Shown piece after piece: positions 1 to 12,461 of a stretch of DNA of 63,087 nt. Under the pieces are notes generated by a model that was not told the origin of the DNA, ran no database searches, and saw nothing but the letters and a program-made list of their open reading frames with translations. The stretch spans positions 17,620 through 80,706 of the forward strand of contig NMRA01000679.1 of NCBI GenBank assembly GCA_002633005.1. The letters are read 5' to 3'. Each line of letters begins with the position of its first letter. The stretch's first letter is position 1. The DNA is from Phoronis australis (lineage: Eukaryota > Phoronida > Phoronidae). A program made the position numbers and the translations under genes.

Positions 1-322
1 AGGATAGCGTCATCTCACTACTAGGTGCCTACATACCAAATTTCATGAAAATCCGTTCAGGACTTTTGAAGATACAAAGGTAAGCGTAAAAAACTAAAAT
101 TGCCACTAGGGGGCACACCGGTAGTCGGATGCGTCCGAAAGTTCGCACATGCCGTCCCATTCATGAATGGAACATATGTGCCAAATTTCATGAACTTATG
201 TCATAGGGTTGTGGAGATAGATCAGCGGACGCCGGACGCCAGACGGACGCCACCCGTACGGACGGACGTACGGACGGAGATGACGGCATAATGCGTCTAC
301 ATATAAATATGCGGGCGCATAA
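1..322 (+). repeat. Tandem-array block ending in ACGG microsatellite and hairpin
   Basis: This is the 3' part of a repeat unit. A monomer with TTGCCACTAGGGGGCACACC (about 100-119) is followed by a second monomer, then ACGG tetranucleotides (about 251-285), GATGACGGCATAATG, and a near-palindrome around ACATATAAATATG flanked by GCGTC and GGGCGCAT. The same order recurs at 631-945, 3800-3990, 6720-6925 and 27090-27309. A microsatellite followed by a terminal hairpin is typical of Helentron-derived nonautonomous elements; that family link is inference. Confidence 0.8.
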
Positions 323-630
323 TAAAATTCATATAATTTTGCTGTGAACCATGCATAATAATACAATAATAAATGAAGAATCTGGTAACCGACAGTCTTG
401 GATTAAACTTTATATTCATTGTTAATTTTCAAGAAATCTTCTTAAGGTAACAATTCTAATCTCTAATTTACCTATAATGAGTAGAACTCCTCAGTAATTT
501 ATAATAATAATTTGTTTCAGTTTCTATACTTCAGAGTTAACATGTTATGACAAGGACCACTGTAGTACAAAGTGTTCATGTCTGCCATCTGTTCCTCAAA
601 ACATGATACGTTGTGCTATAACTCTTANTC
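323..630. other. Unassigned AT-rich segment with one N
   Basis: I see no gene or known repeat here. The stretch separates two very similar array blocks (1-322 and 631-945) and contains an N at 628, directly before the second block resumes at CTAACTAATAAGTGCC. The N may mark a collapsed or joined assembly gap. Confidence 0.4.
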
Positions 631-3600
631 TAACTAATAAGTGCCTACATATTAAATTTCATGAAAATCCGTTCAGGACTTTTGAAGATACAAAGGTAAG
701 CGTAAAAAACTAAAATTGCCACTAAGGGGCACACCGGTAGTCGGATCCGTCTGAAAGTTCGTACATGCCATCCCATTTATGAATGGAACATATGTGCCAA
801 ATTTCATGAACGTATGTCAAAGGGTTTTGGAGATAGAGCAGCGGACGCCGGACCCCGCCCGGACGGACGGACGGACAGACGGACGGACAGAGATGACGGC
901 ATAATGCGTCCACATATAAATATGTAAATATGTGGGCGCATAAAAATGGCCACTAGGTGGCTCAAACTACGTCGAATCCATCCAAAAACGGGAGGATAGC
1001 GTCATCTTACTAACAGGTGCCTATATACCAAATTTCATGAAAATCCGTTAAGGATTTTTGAAGATACAAAGGTTAGCGTAAAAAAAAATGCCTCTAGGGG
1101 GCACACCATTAGTCGGATCCATTCGAAAGTTCGCTCATGTCGTACCATCCACAAAAAGAACACGTGCAAAATTTCATGAACATACCTCAATCGGTTTTGG
1201 AGATAGAGCAGCAGACGCCGGATGGACGCCGCCATAACAGACGGATGCAGATGACGGCATAATGCGTTCACATACAAATATGTGGGCGCATCAAAATGGC
1301 CACTAGATGGCACAAACAGGTTGAATCTATCCGAAAACAACATCTAATCTTTTCTTTAATAACAAGAGCAACACAGAGCCTTGAAATGCGCCCATGAATG
1401 TATCGCTAACGGTGTGCTTCTAGAAGCGCATATTTGTATCATAAAAATCACCACAACATGATGCAAAATACATCGAATCCATCCGAAAATGGAAATATGA
1501 CATTGCTTCTTCAATAGAAAACTAGTTACCAAATTTCATAAAAAATCTGTCAAAACGTCAGAGCAGAGGAAAACGGGAAAAAAAACTGCCACAAAGGGGC
1601 ACACACTGTTCACCAGATTTGTCTGAAAGTCATCCTTGTCTGTTGTCAACTCCATATAAACACTTGCTGAATTTAATATCAAGTAGGTTTAGGATATAAA
1701 ACTATGAGCGCAAAAAAGCCAATAGGAGGCACCACAACAGTCAAATCATTGACAACCATCCTCTTTACACTAAGAAGACGTATGCCAATTTTCACAATCA
1801 TCCTTAGAATGGTTTAGTTGATAGAGGGGCCGACTCGAAACCACCACAAATGGTCATTAGGTGGTGCAAAATACCTAGATTCCATTCGAAAACCTGAGCA
1901 AAGCGCCACCTCCCCAATAGGTAAGAATATACACGCCAATTTTCACAATCATTCTTGGCTTGGTTGATAGCGGGCAGGACTCCAAAAAACAGATTTGATA
2001 GTGACTTACAACAAACATGAACAATATGAACACAACAGGACATAGCAACTACCAGTGGGGTAGGCCTGTCTCGTCATACGTAGGCCTACCTCACTGGTAG
2101 TTGCTATGTCCTGTTGTGTTCATATTGTTCACGTTTATTGTGTGTCACTATGTGGTCCCCTGTGCCATTTTATTTTAGATCTATCCACATGTATTCAGCA
2201 GTCAGTAGCACACCCTTGAAAAAGAGCGCATCGCTCGATACATGGGGATATTTTTAATATATTTTAGTACTAACACTCATCATTTTAGTTTTACTAGTTT
2301 TACTATATTATATTCTTAAAGTGGTTTGCATGTTAGAAGGGCGGACGCAAAAAAACGGACTCGAAAACAAGAGCATTGAAATGCGCCCACGAATGCGTCG
2401 CAAACGGTGCGCTTCTAGAGTTGTTTATTTGTTTCATAAAATGGCCACTAGATGGTTCAAAAACGTCCAATCCATCTGAAAACGGGCACGTGTCATCGCT
2501 TCTTCAATAGAAAGCTATTAACCAAATTTCATAAAAATCTGCCAAGAAATTTGAGAAACAGAGTAAAACGGAAAAAATGAAATTGCCCCTAAGGGCCACA
2601 GCGTTCGTTGGATTCGCCTGAAAGAACCTACAGTGGGTTTAGGAGATGCAACTATGGTCGCAAAACAAAACAAAACTAACAGTAATCAAAGTCATCATTG
2701 ACAACCCTCCTCTTCACACAGAACATGTACGCCAATTTCCTAAATTATTATCAGAATGGTTTGGTTAATCGTGGGGTGGACGCCAAAAAACAGACTCAAA
2801 AACACCAAAATTGGTCACCAGGTGGGCAAAGTACATAGATTCCATCAGAAAACAAGAGTATAGCATTAACTCATCAATAGGTGTGTCTATTCGAAATTTC
2901 TGAAAATCCATTGAGGGCCTTTGAAGGCACATGGGTAAACCTAAAAACTAAAATAACCAATATAGGGCACACGGGTAGTCAGATGCGTTCAAAAGTCGAC
3001 GTCGTCCACTTTCACCATCATATACATATACTTGCTAAGTTTAGTATAGATCCTTCAAACAGTTTAGGAGATAAAGTCATGGGCACAAAAAAATGCCACT
3101 AGGAGACGCTACAGTAGTCGAAGTTGTCGGAAAATAATCGTCAGTGGTCCTGTTCACAGTAGCAACACACATCGTAATTTTCAAACCCATCATTAGAACG
3201 GTTTGGTTGTTTGAGGGGTGGATTTGAAAACAGTAAGATTGGTCACAGGGTGGCGCAAGCTACATCGAATCCATCTGACAATGGGAGGATAGCGGCATTT
3301 AACTAATAGATGTCTACACGCCAAATTTTGTGAAAATACCTCGAGTTCATTTGAAGTTACAGACTTAGGTAAACGTAAAAAACTAAAATTGACTCCATAA
3401 TGAGATCCATTTGAAATCCCCCATAGTTCGTTGTCAACTTCATATAAATACACTAGCTAAATTTAATAAAGATGCTGCAAAAACTTTAGGAGATAAAGCC
3501 AAAAACTGCCACTAGGAGACACCACAGTAGCCAAAGTCGTCGGAAAATCATTGTCAGCCATTCTTATAGTGAGAACATACATGCCGATTTTCACAATTAT

Positions 3601-6600
3601 TCTTAGGGCGATTCGGTGTGGTGGACGCCAAAAACAGACTTGAAAACAGTAAAATGGCCACTAGGTGGCGTAAACTACGTTGAATCCATCCCAAAACGGG
3701 GGGATAGCGTCATCTCACTAATAGGTGTCTGTCAAATTTCATGAAAATACGTTCAAGACCTTTGAAGATACGAAGCTAATTGTAAAAAAATAGAATTGCC
3801 ACTAGGGGGAACACAGGTAGTCGCATCCGTTCGAAAGTTTGCTTATGCCGCTCCATCTATGAAAGGCACATGTGTGCAAAATTTCATGAAAATGCATCAA
3901 AGGGTTTTGGAGATAAAGCAGTGGACACCAGACGCCTGACGGACGGACAGAGGTGATGACATAATGTGTCCACACATAAACATGTGGGCTCATAAAAATG
4001 GATTCATGGAATCCATCTGAAAACGGGAGGATAGTGTCAACTCTATGAGCAAAATTTCATGAAAATCAGTTGAGGACCTAAGAAGATACAGTGGCAAACG
4101 TAAAAAAAAAATTGTCATTAGAGGGCAGAGCGGTGTTTGGGTCGGTCAGAAACTCGTCGTCGTGGGCGAATAAAAAGCTATTTATCAAGTTTAAGTCAAG
4201 GAACTTCAGAGAAACAGAGGACAACGGAAACAAATGAAATTGCCATAAGAGGGCACAGCGTTTGTCAGATGCGTTGTCAACTTCATCAAAATACTCCAGC
4301 TATGAAAGCAAAAAAAACAAAACTGCCAAATCTCAACATGATGCTGTGACAGGTTTAGGAGATACAGCTGCAGACGCCGCACGCCCAGGCAGAGATGACG
4401 GCAATATGCACAAACGTATAAATACATGTGCGTATAAAAAAGAACACTAGGTGGCGCAAAATATATCAAATGTGTCAGAAAATGGAAGGATGGCGTCTTC
4501 TCATTAATAGATGCCTATGTGCCAAGTTTCATGAAAATCCATTGAGGACCTTTGAAAATACAGAGATCACCGTAAAAATGTAAAATTGTCACTAGCGGAC
4601 ACATCAGTAGTCAACTACATCCAAAATTTATCGTCATTTGTCGTCAACTTGATCGAAACACACCTGTCAAATCTCATTAGGATCCTGTGAGGGGTTTCGG
4701 AGATGAGACTGCAAATACTGGATGCTGAATGCACGGACCAACAAAGATGACAGCAATATGCTCCCACAAATAAATACGTGGTCACATTAAAATGATCATT
4801 AGGTGGCACAAAATATCTCAAATCCATCTGAAAACACAAGGACAACGTCATCTCACTAATAGATGCCTATGTGCAAACATTTTTTGAAAATCTGTTGAGA
4901 ACCTCTGAAGATGAAGAGGTAAACGTAAAAAATAAAAATTGCTGCTAGGGGCCACCCCGGTAATCACATAGGTGGGAAATTTGTCATAGTCAGACTGGTC
5001 TGAAAGTCGTCATCCCTCGTCAGATTCATAGAAGCACACTGAGTCGTCATCCTCACAATAAAAACATTAACGCCAATATTCAAAATCATTCTTAGAGTGA
5101 TTTAATTGACAGACGGGCGAACTCAAAAACACTAAAAATGGCCACTAGATGGCACAAATACATATAGAATCCATCAGAAAGCAGGAACATGTCATAGTTT
5201 TTTAATAGAAAGCTACTTAACAAATTTCATAAATATCTGTCCAGGAACTTCAGAAAAACAATGGGACACAAAACAAGAGCAACGCGGAGCGTTAAAATGC
5301 GCCCACAAATGCATCGCAAATGGTGTGCTTTTAGGGTTCCTAATTTGTGTCATAAAAATGCCCACTAGATATGGCACAAAAACAACTAATCCATCTGAAA
5401 ACAGGAACATGTCATTGCTTCATTAATAGAAAGCGATACACCAAATTCCATGCAAATCCATCACGGAACTTCAGAGAAATAAAGGAAAACAGAATAAAAT
5501 GAAATTGTCACTAGGGGGCACAGTGTTCAATGGATCCGCCTGAAAGTAGTCAATGTCTGTTGTTAGCTTCATATAAATACACTTACAAAATTTAATGAAG
5601 ATCCTGCTGTGGGTTTAGCAGATACAGAAATGGGAGCAAAACAAAATAAAACTACCACTAGGTGGCTGGCGCCAGATTAGTCAAAGTCGTCATCATCAAT
5701 TGTCCTCTTCACACTGAGTACATACATGCCAATTTTCAAAACCATCCTTAGAATAATTTGGTGTATAGAGAGGTAGACGCCAAAAAACAGACTTAAAAAC
5801 AGCAAAAATGGCCACTAGCTGGCGAAAAGTACCTCGATTCCATCTGAAAACGGGAGGATAGCATCATCTCACCAACAGAGCTTCGAATTCAAAATTGTAT
5901 GAAAATCTGTTGAGGACCTTTGAACATACAGAAGTAAATGTAAGAAGAAACTGCCACTAGGAGGCGCCACAGTATTCGAAGTTGTCGGAAAATCATCCTC
6001 AGCCATCCACATCATAGTGAAAACATACATGCCCATTTTCAGTTATCCTGGAAGCCGTTTGGTTGATAGAGGGGTGGACGCCAAAAAACAGACTAGAAAA
6101 CAGTAAAAATGGCCACTAGGTGGCGCAAACTAGGTCGAATCCATCTGAAAACAGAAAGATAGGGTCACCTCACTAATAGAAGACTGTACGCCAAACTTTA
6201 TGAAATTATGTTCAGGACCATTGAAGCTACAGAGGTAAACGTAAAAAAATAAAATTGCCACTAGGTGGCACACCAGTAGTCAGATCTGTCCGAAACTCAT
6301 CGTCTATTGCCAACATCATATAGATGTACTTACTAAATTTAGTAAAGATGCTGCGAACGGTTTAGGAGATATAGCCATAGGCGCAAAAAACAACAAAACT
6401 GCCACTAGGAGGCGCCAGAGAAATCAAAGTTGTTGGAAAATCATCGTCAACTGTCCTCTTCATAGTAAGAACATACATGCCAAACTTCACAATCATGCTT
6501 AAAGTGGTTTGGTTGATAGAGGAGTGGATGTCAAAAAACAGATCCAAAAACAGTAAAAATGGCCACTAGGTGGTGCAAACTACGTTGAATCCATCCAAAA

Positions 6601-7195
6601 ACAGGAGGATGTTGTTGTCTCACAAGTAGATGACTGCATACCAAATCTTATGAAAATAGGTTAAAAACCTTCGAAGATACAGAAGTTACGTACAAAAATT
6701 AAACTGCCACTAGGGGGCACAGTGGTAGTTGGATCCGTCTGAAATTTTGCTCCTGCCGTCCCATTCATGCAAGGAACGCATGTGCAAAATATCATGAACA
6801 TATGTCAATCGGTTTTGGAGATAGAGCAGCGGATGCCGGACGACGGATGCACGCCACCCGGAAGGACGGACGGATGCATATGACGGCATAATGCGTCCAC
6901 ATATAAATATTTGGGCGCATAAAAATGAAATTGCCACTGAAAGTCATCATCGTCAGTTGTTAACTTCATATTAATACACTTGCTAAACTTAATCTTGCTG
7001 AGGGTATAGAACATACAGCCATGGGTGTAGTTGTCATCTGTCCTCTTCAAAGTAGGAATATCGCTGTCAATGTTCACAATCATCCTTAAAGTGGTTTGAT
7101 TGACACCTAGAGACTCGCATACAGTAAAAATGGCCATTACGTAACACAAAATACCTCGAATCCATTCAAAAACAGGGGGACAGCGTCACCTCACT
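631..7195 (+). repeat. Large tandem array of ~140-bp CCACTAGG monomers
   Basis: Several dozen monomers run head to tail on the plus strand. Type A begins TGGCCACTAGGTGGCGCAA (for example 947, 3655, 6110), type B TTGCCACTAGGGGGCACA (3797) and type C GCCACTAGGAGGCGCC (6401). A, B and C are diverged homologues. Each continues with a GAATCC or AAAATC segment, a CCAAATTTTATGAAAATC-like segment and a GGAGATACAGAGG-like segment. A-B-C gives a higher-order repeat of about 420 bp. Hairpin variants replace C near 930, 1290, 3985, 4430, 4770 and 6915. Possible 5' starts (ACAAGAGC) lie near 1363, 2363 and 5272. No coding capacity is seen; the short open frames are shadows. Confidence 0.88.
2001..2148. 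repeat. Long near-perfect inverted repeat (hairpin)
   Basis: The arms are 2001-2067 and 2081-2148. The inner 40 bp of the left arm (2018-2057) is an exact reverse complement of 2092-2131. Outer parts carry a few mismatches. The loop is about 13 nt. TAGGCCT borders the loop on both sides. It interrupts the tandem array and is not part of the monomer. It could be a foldback element or a locally formed palindrome. Confidence 0.93.
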
Positions 7196-8515
7196 AACTG
7201 ACCTATCGCCAGGATTACGACTAACAGCTTAACTGACCAATCAGAACGCAGCATTCTCAACACACTTTCGTCTGCATTTAAAAGCCGCTATTTTACCCGA
7301 CAAACAATACGTTGTCATGTAAAACACATTTTAGTCTATTGCTCGGGAAATTGCGTAATAATAATGGTGATATGGTGTTGATATGGCTCAATGGCGTGTG
7401 TAATTCTGACAGCCGTTATGCAGCTCGAGAAGAATATCCCGTCATTTTTTGGGCATCTCCTATGCTGAAAAGTGATGTCGAAAAGTTTAAACTAGGTATC
7501 AAACTGTGAGACCGGCTGTTGAACTTGGCAATGTTGCTTGATTACTCGAAGGTTAAACACAAACATATTTGTTCCAAGAAACACACTTTTCAGTTTGGTG
7601 GCTATAGTGTAGGCGTATCCGAGTTTCACTCGTCTGGCCACCTTTGTCTAAGCACCAACTGGATCTCAGCACTATAGTCCCTAAAAATTTACTATTTTTT
7701 CAGTTATTTCGATACATTTTTGTCTATAATATTACCCGTAAGCTGGCGTTCATCTGAACTTTCTTTCAAAATTGAGAGATTCGATCAGCACGAGGAGGGG
7801 CACTGGATTACTGAACTCAAAGCCTTGTTCAAGGTCTTGTCACAAAAAAAATAAACAGTTGAATTACTTTTTGATGAGAACATCTAGTACACACTATGCC
7901 TGTAGAGTTGGACAAGATAAGTGTATACTTGAACTATAAGTCTGAGTTTATTTAATCGAACTTTTTCGTTCGAAGATTAGAAAAGCATAAAAAGTGCTAT
8001 CGATTCGACCTACTTTACTCGAGGAATCCTACGGGCAGTTGTGACCTACTTTTTCATTTGGGAGATTTTGGCAGACAACAGAATAAAAATATTGGTGAAT
8101 CTTCACTGATTTTGTTCGAAAGATCCTAAAATCTATGGCATCGTGCAGATAATTCGACTTTAAGGTACATACCCAGCTTTACATGAACATATCGCATCAA
8201 TGGCCATGTCATTTGTCAGCTGAACATTGTGTGGGGTTCTTCAGATTTTCGCTGGCTCAAAATACGTTTCCTCGAACACTTATTTTTTCAACGTCACCTT
8301 TGCAAATTCCCACATCATAAATGTAGTATTCTTTGCTGAAAGGCATTGCCTGCTGCCTTTGTCCTCTCGTTTTCAGATAGTGCAGAAAACGCTTGTCGAT
8401 TCCACCAGGAACGTCGTTTAGTCACAGTGTATTTGCCTCTGACATCTTGTTTATCGGGTGTCACGTGACTTTTCACAAGGGGGTGGAACTTGTGATAGGT
8501 CAATTGATGCCTCTC
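7196..8515. other. Unassigned non-repeat insertion in the array
   Basis: The array stops near 7195 and resumes near 8516. Open frames are short (plus 7312-7509, about 46 codons from its internal ATG; minus 8315-8521, 68 codons) and match no family I recognise. The plus frame lies just downstream of a promoter-like pair (see 7235-7284). The region may be an unrelated transposon or a fragment of host sequence. Confidence 0.35.
7235..7284 (+). promoter_or_regulatory. CCAAT box plus TATA-like element
   Basis: GACCAATCAGA (7235-7245) is a full NF-Y CCAAT-box match. TTTAAAAG lies about 40 bp downstream (about 7277-7284). The spacing is plausible for a core promoter. A short open frame with internal ATG follows. 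There is no other support for transcription. Confidence 0.3.
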
Positions 8516-9730
8516 TGCCAAAATATTTGAAAATTGACTGAGGACCTTTGGAGATACAAAAGTAGATGTAAAAAACTAAAATTGCCACTAGGGGGCCCAG
8601 CGTTCGTCCGATCCGTCCAAGTGTTGTCTTTGTTCATTTTTAGCTTCATATAAATAACCTTGCCAAATTTAATAATGAATCTGCTAACCGTTTATGAGAT
8701 ACAGCCAAAAAATCAACAACACTGCCACTAGAAGGGGCTACAGTATTCTAAGTCATCTGATAATCATGGTCAGCCATCCTCTCACAGTAAGAACATATGC
8801 TACTTTTTACAATCATCCCCACTGTGTTTTGGTTGACAGAGTGACGGATGTAAAAAACAATCTCAAAAAGTACGAAATAACAACTAGGTGGCACAATACA
8901 CCTCACATGCATCCAAAAATGGGATCATAACATTACCTCACTAATTGATGCCTATCTTTTCAATTTTATGAAAATCCATTGTGGCTTTTGAAGATAGAGA
9001 GGTAAACTAAACAAATCAAAATTGCCACTAGAGGGCACACTGATAGCCTGATCAGTCCAAAAGTCTCCGTGGTTTGTTGTCAACTTCATATCAACAAGCT
9101 TTCTAAATTTATTAAAGATCCTGCAGACTGCTTAAGAGGCAAAGCCACGAGTGCAAAAACAAACAAAACTTGTCACCAGAAGGCGCCACATTACTGGAAA
9201 TTGTCGGAAAATCATTTTCAGATGCATTCCTCACAGTAAGAACATATATGTATATTTTTAGAATCACAGTTATAGTGGTTTGGTTGATACAGGGGCAGAT
9301 GCCGAAAAAAGTAAAAGTGGCCACTAACTGGCAAATATTTCAAATCCATCTGAAAACAGACGCCAGACACCCAGGCCGAAATGGCAACACGAAACTGTCA
9401 AAGAACTGTGAAGATACAGAATGTAAACATAAAAAAGAAAATTACCACTAGGGGGTACACCGCTAGTCTGATGCATCCAATAGCTGCAGGTAGCTGTAGT
9501 GATATCTCTAATGTAAAACTAATTCTTTCAAAATTTCCAAAAATCCTTTGAAGTAGTGGAATACAGCGGAGGAAAAAACACAAATATCTCCATCAGGTTG
9601 CAGTTGTCACATCCACAATAAATGTCTTCTTATCAGAAAAAAAAACTGACTATAAAAACAAAAATAGCCACCAGGTAGTGTAGGAATATATCAAATACAT
9701 ATGAAAATTGAAGGCTATTGACATCTCCTT
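8516..9730 (+). repeat. Tandem-array block, continued
   Basis: Monomers in the same orientation begin at about 8585 (B), 8726 (C), 8884 (A), 9026 (B), 9172 (C), 9319 (A), 9446 (B) and 9667 (A). These copies are more diverged than those at 1-1300. The block ends at a TTAA (9729-9732), where a transposon begins. Confidence 0.82.
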
Positions 9731-9732
9731 AA

Positions 9733-11557
9733 AGTCCTTCTCTCAAACTGCCCATGTGGTTCCAGTATCCGAAAATACTTACTACATAAATTCTTATTTT
9801 CGACACCCTTTCTTTATATTCTTTTCGCCTTTCTTGCCAAAAGCGATTTTTTAACAGTATTTGACCCTTCTCTGTGAGCGTATAATTACCGGCTGTCATC
9901 AGTTATTTCCGTACCCACATTTCCGGCTCATCAGTTCAGGAAGATGTCCTGAACCCCGCCATTTTTTCCTTGTAACTGAATGTGCTATGGCTTGCTTGAA
10001 AAGTCTTCATTATTTTGTTTTATTAGTAATATCTCGTGATTCATTTGCATATGTAGTGTATTTATAGTTTGTAGTTAGTGGTCGTTGATTTTTTTTGGAA
10101 TGTTACGCGTACTTAGTATGTTAAAGTAGAATTGGTGTTTAGTTCCTTACGTAGGCCGGTCGAACCTAGGAACCAATATGGGTCGAACCAATTTTTTTTC
10201 GGTTTTATTTTTTCTCGTTTTGAAAAAGTACTTTGCTATCATCGGAAAGGTAGTACATTCTACTCAGTAAAAATCGAAAAAGTATCAAAATCGGGGCAAG
10301 CACTGTAAAGTTATTGCAGGTTTTGTGGCGAAATTTGGGTCACTTTGTTTGGATCGTGTCGGCCATATTGGAGGACAGCGGGATAAGTTACGAGTTTAAA
10401 ACTTTGTGTAAATTGTTTTCGCCAACAAATTTCCATGAAATTTAGTTAGACATATCTTTACTTATTATTCTGCACGATTTAACAGAGTTTACCAAATTTC
10501 AGCCTCGCAGTTGTTACTCATTAAGTGATAAATGTACTCACAATTCCCGTTGAACTTCGTCTCATTTCTGGCGCCACCGACATCATGGCGACTTTTGCTG
10601 AACTGAAAGGCATGTTCAATCGGCTACTTTGTAATTTGTGAAGATTTAACGTAGATACATTTTGACAAACGTTGCTACAAAAAAGAAACTCAGTTCAATT
10701 TTCGTGTTTTTGTGTAAAAACATAAGATATATTCAAATTATTTTACTGTAAATTTCCCATTCAGTTGAAATAATTTTGAAATGGTTTTTTGTTTGACTGT
10801 TAACTGCCGTTCAAGACTTGATTTGGTGTCACAAAATGATTCATATTTTTCTAAATTTTAAGTCTCAATTGCTTTCAAGTAATGTTTTGTAACTTATTGC
10901 TTCTTAATTCAGGTTATCAAGTCAACAATATGAATAACCTTAATTTGAGAAATAAGCTATGTTGGATTGTGAAGCTTCAAGCCTCTAATTCTTGTTCCTT
11001 GCAACTTCATATTTTTTTAAATGATGCTTGTCAAATTCTGGTGTAAGGAAACACTATTCCGTCACCATGGTAATAGTTACATGTATGTCCACTTTCATAT
11101 CACGGAAACTGTTGCTGTTGAATAGTGTTTGTAATGCTAAATGTAAAGTATTTTGCATTTTAAGTTACTTATTATGTTAAAAGTTTGAATCATTTTGGGT
11201 TAATGAATAAAAAATGATAACATGTTGTATTGGGCTTGTCATACTTATGTGCTCGAACGAGCCCCCTTTTTGGAGAACTGGAAAAAGGTCTGCCTCAATC
11301 ACAGAAGCACGAATTCTGAAAAAAGTAGAAAATGAGACAATATTCCACTAGAAGACAGGAAGTACCAAAATTTAGAGTCTTATAGTAAAAGATAGACATT
11401 CCCAAAAATTCCAGCCCCCCCCATTCTTTTAGGCTTGGTGCGCTCATACAAAGTCCGGGAAAATCTCTATTGAAAGCCAACAACTTTGCACAGTTTCCCC
11501 AGAAGTACCCAAGTTCTAAATAAACTTCGTTTGAGCGAGCGCTGTGGCCAGCGACCA
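9733..11557 (+). mobile_element. TTAA-type DNA transposon, copy 1
   Basis: The sequence after TTAA (9729-9732) starts AGTCCTTCTCTCA, two mismatches from the terminal repeat of copy 2 at 30971. Similarity to 30971-32849 runs along almost the whole stretch, ending in a shared block GCTGTGGCCAGCGACCAG (to 11557). The part of copy 2 after that point is absent here, so this copy is truncated or a variant. No transposase is readable. It holds a CCGCCATTTT (YY1-like) motif near 9957. Confidence 0.75.
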
Positions 11558-11830
11558 GTGGATACTTTCATAAGGTAACTACAAAGTCAATTTGATTCCT
11601 ATTTAGTTAGCATAGAGCCTGTTTTTAGAGTTACATTAATTAGTATTGCACATTTCGTTATTTGCAACAGTTGGCTTCACAACATATTTATTGTTAACTA
11701 GGTGAACCATTTAATGCAGCAGAATAATTTAAAAACTTTCCAATTCATGTTAATGGAAATTTAGAAGGCATATTTAAACAAGCCAAACAAATGAACGCAA
11801 ATGCAAAGGTGCAGCATAGACCACTGCATT
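11558..11830. other. Unassigned stretch beside transposon copy
   Basis: This lies between the last block shared with the 31-33 kb copy and the return of array sequence near 11831. I found no terminal repeat, so the right boundary of the transposon is unresolved and this may still be part of it. Confidence 0.3.
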
Positions 11831-12005
11831 TAATTGTAATTTGTCTCAGATGAAGAAGTGAGGGCCTTTGCAGATACAGAAGCAAATGTAGCCCTATGTT
11901 GTCAACCCACAGAAACACACCTGCTTAATTTAAATAAGATCCTGCAAGGGGTTTAGAAGATACAGCCGGAAGATAAGACGACATATAATATGTGGGTGCT
12001 TAAAA
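11831..12005 (+). repeat. Array monomers left of RT fragment
   Basis: Resumes at GAGGGCCTTTGCAGATACAG, which matches the GAGGACCTTTGAAGATACAG segment of the monomer, and runs into the hairpin variant (ATATGTGGGTGC, near 11992). Confidence 0.65.
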
Positions 12006-12461
12006 ATGTTCACGAACAAATTTACACATACCTTAATCAACATGATATACACTTCTCAGGATGGGTTTTGCACCAATCACTTGGCTGAACAATCTACCCT
12101 CGAGCTGATCAACAGAATCTTTGAATATCTTGATAATAACTTAACACCAATACACCTACCATTTTCAAAATATGGTATGGTGAACACAGAATTTACTGGT
12201 TTTTTAGTCACCTACACAATATGTTGCATACAACAATTCATCATCAATATCAAACATCTTTACTGTAGTTCCCTCAGGCTCAATATTAGGCCTACTGTTA
12301 CTAATAATTTACAATTTAATGATCTACACTCTATTACCCCAACAAATGTCCTCATGTACGCTGATGACAATTGTCAACTAACTCCCATAGTTCTGAATTC
12401 ATTGACAGAGAACTATAACAACGCAGATTCTATTTGCAGTCAATTACAAATTATGCCATAG
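12006..12461 (+). pseudogene. CR1/Jockey-like reverse transcriptase fragment
   Basis: The frame from 12006 encodes a diverged RT core. DGFCTNHLAEQSTLELINRI resembles the GFRxxxST block, EYLDNNLTPIH leads to the catalytic-Asp region (decayed), NTEFTGFL and QQFIININ-like text follow, and MYADDN is the YADD motif. A VPSGSILG block (VPQGSILG in intact elements) is readable only in another frame near 12269, so there is a frameshift. Endonuclease and the rest of the RT are missing. It lies inside an A-type monomer: AAAAATG precedes it and AGGTGGTGCAAAC follows, so it inserted there with loss of a few bases. Confidence 0.75.

Noticed and set aside
2-7000. CRISPR-like regular repeats
   Set aside because: The repeated segments are whole ~140-bp diverged monomers, not short identical repeats with unique spacers, and the sequence is animal.
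10165-10200. tRNA T-arm-like GTCGAACC
   Set aside because: It is a short repeated block of the TTAA transposon (doubled at 31388) with no cloverleaf around it.
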